A DNA stretch of 18,785 bases from Candidatus Equinaster intestinalis (GTDB taxonomy: Bacteria > Bacillota_A > Clostridia > Oscillospirales > Acutalibacteraceae), in assembly GCA_018065375.1 (NCBI GenBank), contig JAGHTJ010000068.1, positions 1 to 18,785 of the forward strand, in the 5' to 3' direction. The stretch's first letter is position 1, and each line of letters begins with the position of its first letter. Below are positions 8,571 to 14,992 of this stretch, in pieces. The position numbers and the translations under genes are program-made. The notes under the pieces are model-generated. The model saw only the letters and a program-made list of their open reading frames with translations. It was not told the origin of the DNA and searched no databases.

Positions 8571-9623
8571 TTATAAATTCAGCATTTTTTTGATTTCGTT
8601 TCCTATAACCTGCGACATACGGTAATGACCTATATCGTTGGGGTGGCAACCGTCTACGGTGCATTCGGTATAATGGTCGCCGGCGAAAAGTGTTTCGCCG
8701 TCAATAAACGCCACGTTTTTATCACCCTGCTCTATGGCATATTTGTAGGTGTCCTTTATTATTTCGCGAAGCTCGGGCATTATCGGGTAGGGGCGCGAAA
8801 CCATTATAAGCGGGGTATCGGGCTTTAGTTTGCGGAATGTTTTATAAAAGGGCAGGTGGGTTTTGCGAAGCGGCTCGGGAGCGTAGTGATTGTGGTCAAA
8901 ATCGAGAACAAAGGCGCTCATTTCGAGGGTTCCGATATATTCGGCTATTGCCTGCTCGCCCAGCGCCGCACCCGAAAATCCGAGGTTTATGTAGTTTAAA
9001 TCGAAGCGGTGAGAAATCAGCTCCTCGTAGCAGGTGCCGGGTCTTGAAGCCGAGGCTCCCTGGGTTATTGAAGAACCGTAAAAAACAACCGGGTTTTCGT
9101 GCTTATAACCGTCACACTCTTTAAGCACCGAGCCCTTTTGAATTCCCACATAAACCTTTTCAACTGCATTGTAAAGCGGGAAAGGGAGGAGGTATTCGTT
9201 AAGTCCTTTGGGCACATTGCTTCTCGCATTCCATTCTCCGTTTTCGCAGAGGAACGGGGGGCGGAAGCAGTTTAAAAATCGGTAGGCTTCGTTTTCATAA
9301 ACGAAAATATCGAAACTGCTCGAGCCCGAAAGGGACATATTTGTCATTTGAGCCTGCCAGGGTGTAAACACCTTTACGGCTACAAAGGGAGAATCGGTTT
9401 TAAAACGAATTCTGCCGCCGGCGGTGTGCTTTTCTATCTCGCGAAGACGCTCGGAGCATTCCTTATACACATTTTCGGGCAGACGGTGAAAATAACTGTC
9501 GGTTTGGGCATTATAAAGGCCGTAAAGCTTAAAGGGGGCTTTGCGGACATCGTACCATACTACATCGTCCTCTTCGCCTACCTTTGCCATCGCCATATTT
9601 TTATCAAGTTCTTCGATTTTCAT
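8571..9623 (-). CDS. SGNH/GDSL-family esterase, downstream copy of a tandem pair
   Basis: A 350-residue predicted carbohydrate or acyl esterase with no signal peptide, hence cytosolic. Seen: an N-terminal part (about 1-170) with a FKLYGLY segment near 31-37 and HTAGGRIRFKTDSPF at 66-80, resembling the beta-sandwich domain that precedes SGNH_hydro_3-type domains; then the SGNH core. Block I is FYGSSITQG (181-189) with candidate nucleophile S185; NLGFSG (213-218) fits block II; DFDHN (241-245) supplies the block III Asn; and DGCHPND gives the catalytic D324 and H327. The start at 9623 follows the upstream paralogue by 4 nt, and its ribosome site AAGAGG (9631-9636) lies inside that gene's last codons, so translation is probably coupled. 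The likely job is deacetylating imported oligosaccharides; the substrate is not visible from sequence. Confidence 0.85.
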   Translation of the reverse strand: MKIEELDKNMAMAKVGEEDDVVWYDVRKAPFKLYGLYNAQTDSYFHRLPENVYKECSERLREIEKHTAGGRIRFKTDSPFVAVKVFTPWQAQMTNMSLSGSSSFDIFVYENEAYRFLNCFRPPFLCENGEWNARSNVPKGLNEYLLPFPLYNAVEKVYVGIQKGSVLKECDGYKHENPVVFYGSSITQGASASRPGTCYEELISHRFDLNYINLGFSGAALGEQAIAEYIGTLEMSAFVLDFDHNHYAPEPLRKTHLPFYKTFRKLKPDTPLIMVSRPYPIMPELREIIKDTYKYAIEQGDKNVAFIDGETLFAGDHYTECTVDGCHPNDIGHYRMSQVIGNEIKKMLNL

Positions 9624-9627
9624 TTTT

Positions 9628-10686
9628 TTACCTCTTTTTTAAGTTGAGCATTTTTTCAAGCTGATTTCCTATAACCTGCGACATTCGGTAAAATCCCAAA
9701 TCGTTTGGGTGACAGCCCTCTACGGTGCATTCGGTGTAATGGTCGCCGGCAAAAAGTGTTTCGCCGTCAATAAATGCAATGTTTTTGTCTCCGCTTTCAA
9801 GGGCATCTAAATAGGTCTGCTTTATAACGAGGCGCATTTCCTCCCTTATCGGGCGGGGGCGCGAAACCACAATTATCGGAATATCGGGCTTGGCTTTTCT
9901 TATGGTTTTATAAAACTGCGAATGTGTTTTTATAAGATGCTCGGGTCCCGAAGCATTATGGTCGTAATCGAGTACAAATGCGCTTATATCGAGCGAGGCA
10001 ATATATTCTGCTATCGCCTTTTCTCCGTGGGCACAGCCCGAAAATCCGAGGTTAATGTAATTGAGATTATAGCGGTGTGATATAAGGGCTTCATAGCTCA
10101 TTGCAGGCCTTGATGCCGCCGCACCCTGGGTTATTGAGGAGCCGTAAAATACAATCGGCTTTTGCGTTTCGTAATCATCGCCGCTTTCTAAAGAAGACCC
10201 CTTTTTAAGACCGATATAAACATTCTCTACCGCATTGTAAAGCGGAAAATAGAGCATCAAATCATTTGTTCCGGGGGGAGTTTTGCAAAATGCCTGCCAT
10301 TCGTTTTGTGTGCAATCGGCGGGGCGCAAGCAGTAAATATGAGAAAATTCTCCGTTTTTTCTGCAAAAAACATCAAATCCGGCAGAGCCGGAAAGCGCCA
10401 TATTGTTCATTTTGAAAATTTCGGGGCAGGAAACCTTGAGCTGTATAAAAGGGGAATCGGTTTTAAAGCTTATGCGTCCTCCGGCGGTGTGATTTTCTAT
10501 AAGGGTTACGCGCTCGTTGCAGTATTTAACCGTTTGAGCAGGTAATCGGTGAAAGCGAGGCTCGGTTTCAGGCGCGAAAAGGCCGTAAATTCTAAAAGGA
10601 GAACGGCGAATATCATACCATACTATTTCATCGTCTTCGTTTTTTTCCTTTACCGCAAAATTTTTGTCAATTTCTTCAATACGCAT
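9628..10686 (-). CDS. SGNH/GDSL-family esterase, upstream copy of a tandem pair, with Glu in place of the catalytic Asp
   Basis: A 352-residue paralogue of the next gene, alignable throughout with almost no gaps; it starts RIEEIDKNFAV where the other has KIEELDKNMAM. There is no signal peptide. The N-terminal domain has FRIYGLF (31-37) and HTAGGRISFKTDSPF (66-80). The SGNH core has YGSSITQG (181-188) with candidate nucleophile S184, NLGFSG, DYDHN (240-244), and EGCHPND with E323 and H326. The Asp of the family DxxH motif is therefore Glu here (codon GAG; the paralogue has GAC). Its promoter lies at 10716-10744. The ribosome site is unusual, GGGGG 8 nt before the ATG, which can pair with anti-Shine-Dalgarno CCUCC through one G-U. 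Whether the substitution lowers activity or changes its optimum is open. Confidence 0.85.
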   Translation of the reverse strand: MRIEEIDKNFAVKEKNEDDEIVWYDIRRSPFRIYGLFAPETEPRFHRLPAQTVKYCNERVTLIENHTAGGRISFKTDSPFIQLKVSCPEIFKMNNMALSGSAGFDVFCRKNGEFSHIYCLRPADCTQNEWQAFCKTPPGTNDLMLYFPLYNAVENVYIGLKKGSSLESGDDYETQKPIVFYGSSITQGAAASRPAMSYEALISHRYNLNYINLGFSGCAHGEKAIAEYIASLDISAFVLDYDHNASGPEHLIKTHSQFYKTIRKAKPDIPIIVVSRPRPIREEMRLVIKQTYLDALESGDKNIAFIDGETLFAGDHYTECTVEGCHPNDLGFYRMSQVIGNQLEKMLNLKKR

Positions 10687-10735
10687 AAAAATAACCCCCG
10701 AAAGTAACTATAATAAATATATCACTTCGGAGGTT
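10687..10735 (-). terminator. Hairpin with T-run between the transporter gene and the SGNH pair, overlapping the SGNH promoter
   Basis: On the minus strand, AACCTCCGAAGT (plus 10724-10735) pairs with ACTTTCGGGGGTT (plus 10693-10705) with one G-T wobble and one bulge. GTGA/TTAC and TATA/TATA inside can extend the stem. ATTTTTATG follows, so it can terminate transcripts from the transporter gene. The GGGGG of the right arm is also the ribosome site of the first SGNH gene, which would be masked in read-through RNA. Confidence 0.6.
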
Positions 10736-10744
10736 AAAAAGCAA
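10716..10744 (-). promoter_or_regulatory. Predicted promoter of the SGNH esterase pair
   Basis: On the minus strand, -35 TTGCTT (10739-10744) is 17 nt from -10 TATATT (10716-10721), which is preceded by TGA (extended -10). The predicted start near 10709 lies downstream of the left hairpin arm, so RNA made here would leave the ribosome site free. The -35 is weak; the call rests on the -10, TGn and spacing. Confidence 0.6.
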
Positions 10745-10752
10745 CTAAACTA

Positions 10753-12348
10753 TTATTTTTTTCGGAGAGTTTTTTTGTCTACAAGACCGAGCCTGTTGGC
10801 GGCGGTGAGCAGGGCAAAGGGGAGGGTGAGCTGGTCTATACCGGTGTCGATAAAATCGAATAAGGCATCAACCGCTATTGCGATGGCAAGAGCCTCCGCC
10901 GGAATACCGAGCTGGGTAAACATTACGGTATATGCGGTAAGCGAGCCGCCCGGAATCGGCGGAGTTGCAACCGCCAGAATGCCGGCGGAAAAAAGCAGAA
11001 CGATAAACCAGGAGGGAGAAACCGGTATACTGTAATATTCCGCGAAAAACAGACAAATTATTACGTAGCAGATTGCCGTGGCGGGTTTAAAGGTAACCAT
11101 ACCGAGCGGAATGCCGAATGAAGACATTTTTTTATCTATTCCGTAACCCTCTGTGCAGGTTTTCATATTTGTACCGAAAGCCGCCGCAGAAGAAGCCGTG
11201 GTAAGACCTATTAAAAATGTAGGCAAACCTTTTTTCAAAAGGACAAATGGGTTGCATTGCAGTTTGATTGATGTATAGGCAATAAGGAGGATAAGCATAA
11301 CTATTATTGCACCGATAAACACCGTTAAAAGCTTGCCGACATTAAGGAGTATTTCGGTCATATTCGACCAAATCATTTTAAGCACCGCTATAAAAATGAA
11401 ATACGGAACAAGATTGCTGATAAATTCAATAAGGAACTGAACTATGTAGTTAATCTGTTCAACGGCGAGAGCCACCGCTTTGGTTTTGCGGCCCAAAAAG
11501 AGCATCGCAATGCCGATAACTATTGCAAGGAAAATGATTTGAAGGGTATTGCCCTCAATAAACGGGCTGAAAATGTTTTTCGGGAAAATCCCCAAAATCA
11601 TATTGAAGATTGCCGAAACGCCGGAAGTATCCGCGGCGCCGGAAGAATCGGCGAAGGTAAAAAACGGCAAGGCGCCCAGACCTAATATTACCGTCAGAGC
11701 AAAGACCGTGATGACATACTGACCGAGCAGTTTTTTACCGACCTGTTTGAGTGTTGCGGCATCGCCGATACCGTAAATGCCCCAGGCAACAGAGAGAAAA
11801 ATCATGGGACCTGCAATACAGCCGAGAACATTTAAAAATGTATCGTGTAAAGGTATCAGGAGTCCGTTTAAAATATTTGAACGGATATTTTCTGGAAGCA
11901 AAAGCCCCAAAAATCCGATTACCACCGCTAAAGCCAATGCCAGCACCAGACCGATAAAGGGGTTTAAAGATTTCTTTTTAAGCTTAAAATTATAAGAGTT
12001 TGTGCCGCCTACATAGGCGTATTCGGGTGCAAGACCGAGATTTTTCAGTATTGATTTTCCGAAAAAGCTTTGCTCGTCATCCGAAACATAAAGGTTTTGA
12101 GATTCGCCGTCAATTTCAATACTTATAAAGGGTTTGAAAAATTTATATCCGGTTTTAAGAACAAAACTTTTTTCTTCTGCCGAATTCTCCAAGGTTTTAA
12201 GCAGGATTTCCTCTGCCGCCAGACTGTAACGTACGGCGTCTCTGTTCGGCTGCTTCAATTCCTTTATAAACTGTGAAACTCTTTTCGAGCATTCGTCTAT
12301 CGAAGAGGGAGAAATTGTTGATTTATAGATTTCTGTTTTACGCTTCAA
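10753..12348 (-). CDS. SLC1/DAACS-type symporter with an N-terminal RsbW-like (HATPase-fold) domain
   Basis: A 531-residue membrane transporter, about 100 residues longer than usual members. Residues 130-515 form the SDF (glutamate/dicarboxylate symporter) core: several hydrophobic helices, the serine-rich hairpin TTASSAAAF (383-391), ATPPIPGGSL (461-470) at the second hairpin, and DALFDFIDTGID (494-505) in the last helix. Residues 1-125 are soluble and look like an anti-sigma/HATPase_c_2 fold (helix with SLAAEEILLKTLEN, then strands, ending GGTNSYNFKLKK); ATP-site residues look degenerate. Where GltPh has NMDG this protein has FKPA (420-423), and where GltPh has the substrate Arg it has D501, so the substrate and coupling ion should not be assumed to be aspartate and sodium. 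The start is a TTG (plus 12346-12348), with GAGGAG 8 nt upstream; no in-frame ATG follows before residue 181. Confidence 0.85.
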   Translation of the reverse strand: MKRKTEIYKSTISPSSIDECSKRVSQFIKELKQPNRDAVRYSLAAEEILLKTLENSAEEKSFVLKTGYKFFKPFISIEIDGESQNLYVSDDEQSFFGKSILKNLGLAPEYAYVGGTNSYNFKLKKKSLNPFIGLVLALALAVVIGFLGLLLPENIRSNILNGLLIPLHDTFLNVLGCIAGPMIFLSVAWGIYGIGDAATLKQVGKKLLGQYVITVFALTVILGLGALPFFTFADSSGAADTSGVSAIFNMILGIFPKNIFSPFIEGNTLQIIFLAIVIGIAMLFLGRKTKAVALAVEQINYIVQFLIEFISNLVPYFIFIAVLKMIWSNMTEILLNVGKLLTVFIGAIIVMLILLIAYTSIKLQCNPFVLLKKGLPTFLIGLTTASSAAAFGTNMKTCTEGYGIDKKMSSFGIPLGMVTFKPATAICYVIICLFFAEYYSIPVSPSWFIVLLFSAGILAVATPPIPGGSLTAYTVMFTQLGIPAEALAIAIAVDALFDFIDTGIDQLTLPFALLTAANRLGLVDKKTLRKK

Positions 12349-12379
12349 TGTATCAACTCCTCGTATGATTTATGCCTCG

Positions 12380-12409
12380 ATTTTACCATAAAAAAGATAT
12401 ATAGGTCAA
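12380..12409 (-). promoter_or_regulatory. Predicted promoter of the SLC1-type transporter gene
   Basis: On the minus strand, -35 TTGACC (12404-12409) is 18 nt from -10 TAAAAT (12380-12385), preceded by TGG (extended -10). Predicted start of transcription is near 12373, giving a leader of about 25 nt that contains the GAGGAG site. It is back-to-back with the chrA promoter. Confidence 0.75.
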
Positions 12410-12416
12410 GCATTTA

Positions 12417-12445
12417 TTGAAAATTAAGCGATAGGGTGGTATAAT
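12417..12445 (+). promoter_or_regulatory. Predicted promoter of the chrA-nuclease cluster
   Basis: -35 TTGAAA (12417-12422) is 17 nt from a consensus -10 TATAAT (12440-12445), preceded by TGG (extended -10). Predicted start near 12452. This leaves the in-frame ATG at 12455 with almost no leader and supports the GTG start at 12476. Confidence 0.85.
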
Positions 12446-12475
12446 AATAAAAATATGTGGGAAAGGGGAAAGACT

Positions 12476-13036
12476 GTGAAAAGAGAAAAGATGAAAAAAT
12501 GTCTTGCGCTTTTTTGGACGTTCTTCAAAATCGGTGCATTTACCTTCGGCGGCGGATATGCTATGATTCCTCTGATAAGTCGCGAGGTTGCCGAAAACAA
12601 AAAATGGATAACCGATGAAGATATTCTCGAAATAGTTGCCATTGCCGAGTCAACCCCCGGGCCTATCGCCATAAACGCCGCAACCTTTGTGGGATTTCGC
12701 GTTGCGGGCTTTTTCGGTGCGGCGGCGGCAACCTTCGGGGTGGTGTTGCCCTCCTTCCTCATAATTTCGGTAATTTCCCTGCTTCTTAAGGAATTTGAAA
12801 ATCTGAAGGCGGTAAAATATGCCTTTTTCGGTATACGCGCAGGGGTTTTGGCTCTGCTTTTCAAAGCGCTTTACTCAATGTATAAAAAATGCCCGAAAAG
12901 TATCACATCATATATTATAATGGCGGCTTCCTTTTTGGCGGCGGCAATTTTTAAAATCGGCGTTTTGTATGTAATAATAGGCTGTGCGGTGATAGGACTT
13001 ATCTCCTCGTGTGTATTGGGGAGGAAGGCAAAATGA
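12476..13036 (+). CDS. chrA: Chromate transporter family protein, half-size, first of a pair
   Basis: A 186-residue CHR-family membrane protein. Family members with known function export chromate; the natural substrate in a gut-type anaerobe is unknown. Seen: FKIGAFTFGGGYAM (about 17-30) and ESTPGPIAINAATFVG (about 58-73), both family signatures, followed by four to five hydrophobic segments. Full-length ChrA proteins contain two such halves fused; here they are separate genes, which are thought to work together. The frame is open from ATG 12455, but that ATG is only about 3 nt from the predicted transcript start. GTG 12476 has AAAGGGGA 7 nt upstream and is preferred; ATG 12491 is a weaker alternative. 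Its last codon overlaps the start of the second half by 4 nt (ATGA). Confidence 0.88.
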   Translation: MKREKMKKCLALFWTFFKIGAFTFGGGYAMIPLISREVAENKKWITDEDILEIVAIAESTPGPIAINAATFVGFRVAGFFGAAAATFGVVLPSFLIISVISLLLKEFENLKAVKYAFFGIRAGVLALLFKALYSMYKKCPKSITSYIIMAASFLAAAIFKIGVLYVIIGCAVIGLISSCVLGRKAK

Positions 13037-13608
13037 TACTTTTCAAGCTTTTTTATACCTTTTTCAAAATAGGACTTTTCACCTTCGGCGGCGGCTATGC
13101 AATGCTTCCGCTTATACAGTCGGAGGTTGCCGCAAACGGCTGGCTTACAAATACAGAGCTCGTTAACTTTATAGCCGTAAGCGAATCCACCCCCGGACCC
13201 TTTGCCATAAACATTGCCACCTATGTAGGAACGGTAACCGGCGGATTTTTGGGAGCGGTATGTGCTACCCTCGGCGTTGTAATGCCCTCATTTATTATCA
13301 TTTTGATAGTTGCGGGCTGTTATGAAAAATTCAAGGAAAGCAAAACCGTAAAGGGAATTATGTCGGGTCTCAAGCCCGCCGTAATAGGACTTATCGGCGC
13401 GGCTATTCTTTCGATAGCGGCAACGGTTTTTGTTCCGGACGGTTTTTCATTTGGGATATTTACAAATCCCTTTACCTATGTAGCTCTCGTTATATTCGCC
13501 GCGGGACTTATTATGGCATTCAAAAAGCTTCATCCCATAATAATTATCTGTATTTCGGCAGTAGCGGGAATAGCGGCAGGCTATCTTTTACCGCTTATAA
13601 AAATATAA
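13033..13608 (+). CDS. chrA: Chromate transporter family protein, half-size, second of a pair
   Basis: A 191-residue CHR-family membrane protein homologous to the preceding gene. Seen: FKIGLFTFGGGYAM (11-24) and ESTPGPFAINIATYVG (51-66), then hydrophobic helices to the C-terminus. ATG 13033 overlaps the stop of the first half as ATGA and has GAGGAAGG at 13021-13028, so the two halves are translationally coupled and probably made in equal amounts as a heterodimer. The frame extends back to a GTG at 13009, but that would lie within the first gene without a good ribosome site. The signature motif in the two halves is nearly the same but the downstream sequences differ, so the duplication looks old. 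Confidence 0.88.
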   Translation: MILFKLFYTFFKIGLFTFGGGYAMLPLIQSEVAANGWLTNTELVNFIAVSESTPGPFAINIATYVGTVTGGFLGAVCATLGVVMPSFIIILIVAGCYEKFKESKTVKGIMSGLKPAVIGLIGAAILSIAATVFVPDGFSFGIFTNPFTYVALVIFAAGLIMAFKKLHPIIIICISAVAGIAAGYLLPLIKI

Positions 13609-13623
13609 GTAAGGAGAAAGAAT

Positions 13624-14016
13624 ATGACGGTAATTTTGTGCGTTGACGATGATTTCGGAATGACCTTTTTCGGCAAAAGGCAGAGCAGTGATAAAAAGCT
13701 TACCGAAAGATTGCTCCAAAACGAAAATCTTATAATTTCGCCCTTTTCCGCAAAGCTTTTTGAGGGACAAAATGTTAAAATATCAGAAAACCCGCTGGGG
13801 CAGGCAGATGAAAATTCGGTCTGCTTCATAGAAAACGAAAATCCTGCCGATTATATCGAAAAAGCAGATAAAATAATCCTTTATAAGTGGAACAGAAGAT
13901 ACCCCTCCGATAAAAAGCTTGATAGGGCTCTGCTTGAAAATTTCCGCCTTTCGGGCACCGAGGAATTTGAGGGTAATTCCCACGAAAAAATCACACAGGA
14001 GACCTACATAAGATGA
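13624..14016 (+). CDS. Small cytoplasmic protein of unknown function, coupled to the nuclease gene
   Basis: A 130-residue soluble protein with no signal peptide or membrane segment. I do not recognise its function. Visible features: a hydrophobic start with an acidic turn, MTVILCVDDDFGM; FGKRQSSDK at about 16-24; ILYKWNRRYPSDKKLD at about 85-100; and a C-terminal SHEKITQETY. These blocks look like conserved-family sequence, and from memory similar proteins occur in other clostridia. AAGGAG at 13611-13616 precedes ATG 13624, 15 nt after the second chrA. Its stop overlaps the start of the secreted nuclease by 4 nt (ATGA), so the two are translationally coupled. A role with the nuclease is inference; the DDD near the N-terminus resembles the acidic turn of receiver domains, but the rest does not fit. 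Confidence 0.8.
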   Translation: MTVILCVDDDFGMTFFGKRQSSDKKLTERLLQNENLIISPFSAKLFEGQNVKISENPLGQADENSVCFIENENPADYIEKADKIILYKWNRRYPSDKKLDRALLENFRLSGTEEFEGNSHEKITQETYIR

Positions 14017-14915
14017 AAAACTCCGCCAAAAACAAAAAGTCAATAATTACGCTAATCGCAATTCTTTTAATACTTGTAGCGGCATTTGCGTTTTATAAGG
14101 CAAACGAGAAAAAAACCGAGCCTTCTTATCATGCCGATACCGATTTTGCGTCTTTAAAATTCGAGGGCGAACCTTATATCGTTTTGAACGATAATATACC
14201 TCTTTTTGAGCAAAAGGATATTACCGATAAATCCTTCGAGAGCTACGGCAAGTTGGATAAGCTCGGCAGATGTACCGCGTGTATGGCGAGTGTAGGCAAG
14301 GATATTATGCCTACCGAAAAACGCGGCGATATAGGTATGATAAAGCCCACCGGCTGGAAAACCGCAAAATACGATACGGTAGACGGTAAGTATCTTTATA
14401 ACCGCTGTCATCTGATAGGCTTTCAGCTTACCGGTGAAAATGCCAACGAAAAAAATCTCATTACAGGCACAAGGTATATGAACGTAGACGGTATGCTTCC
14501 CTTCGAAAATATGGTTGCCGACTATGTAAAGGAAACCGGCAATCATTGTATGTACCGCGTAACCCCCGTTTTCATCGGTGATGAGCTTGTGGCGCGTGGA
14601 GTAACAATGGAGGCAAAAAGCGTTGAGGACGGCGGAGAAGGTATATGCTTTTATGTATACTGCTTCAATAATCAGCCCGAAATAGAAATAGATTATGCCT
14701 CGGGAGAGAGCCGATTTATCGGCAAAACCAAAACCGAAAGCAGTTTGGAAGAAAAAACCGAAACCTACATACTTAATACATCCTCGAAAAAGTTCCATAA
14801 ACCCGGTTGCAGTGCCGTAAAGGACGTAAAACCGCAGAACAAAAAAGAGGTTAAAAAAACGAGAAGCGAGCTTATAAGCGAGGGCTATGAGCCCTGCGGA
14901 GGTTGTAAGCCTTAA
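14013..14915 (+). CDS. Membrane-anchored EndA-like DNA/RNA non-specific endonuclease with C-terminal Cys-rich domain
   Basis: A 300-residue nuclease facing outward. Residues 10-28 are one hydrophobic segment, an uncleaved anchor or signal peptide; no lipobox Cys follows. The core (about 50-225) resembles EndA/Sda1-type beta-beta-alpha-metal nucleases: YLYNRCHLIGFQLTGENANE (128-147) matches their DRGHL block with H133 as candidate general base, and N145/N148 as candidate magnesium ligands. NRCH in place of DRGH is a notable variant. The C-terminus (about 251-300) has H262, C266, C295 and C298 in the pattern YxHxPGC...PCxxC, probably a small zinc-binding domain seen at the ends of other secreted nucleases. 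Known relatives degrade extracellular DNA or process DNA for uptake. Start ATG 14013 overlaps the upstream gene, with AGGAG at 13997-14001. Confidence 0.88.
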   Translation: MKNSAKNKKSIITLIAILLILVAAFAFYKANEKKTEPSYHADTDFASLKFEGEPYIVLNDNIPLFEQKDITDKSFESYGKLDKLGRCTACMASVGKDIMPTEKRGDIGMIKPTGWKTAKYDTVDGKYLYNRCHLIGFQLTGENANEKNLITGTRYMNVDGMLPFENMVADYVKETGNHCMYRVTPVFIGDELVARGVTMEAKSVEDGGEGICFYVYCFNNQPEIEIDYASGESRFIGKTKTESSLEEKTETYILNTSSKKFHKPGCSAVKDVKPQNKKEVKKTRSELISEGYEPCGGCKP

Positions 14916-14933
14916 AAATTTACAAATTTGCTC

Positions 14934-14962
14934 TTTAAAAATAAAACAAAGTGTGATATACT
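14934..14962 (+). promoter_or_regulatory. Predicted promoter of the LCP gene
   Basis: -35 TTTAAA (14934-14939) is 17 nt from -10 TATACT (14957-14962), preceded by TGA (extended -10). Predicted start of transcription is near 14969, about 24 nt before the start codon. No clear terminator was seen between the nuclease stop and this promoter, so read-through is possible. Confidence 0.65.
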
Positions 14963-14992
14963 CTTTTTGTATAAAATTTCAGAGGGATCGTA

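Noticed and set aside
13624..13710. N-terminal VDDD of the small unknown protein as a response-regulator receiver domain
   Set aside because: No phosphoacceptor Asp on a following strand and no conserved Lys/Thr pattern of receiver domains could be found.
14154..14798. Open frame of 214 codons on the minus strand opposite the nuclease
   Set aside because: It overlaps a clearly recognised coding gene, shows no domain or ribosome site, and its composition fits a shadow frame.
14881..14895. Inverted repeat AGGGCT/AGCCCT near the end of the nuclease
   Set aside because: It lies inside the coding region over the conserved GYEPC segment, has a 3-nt loop and no T-run, so it is probably chance.
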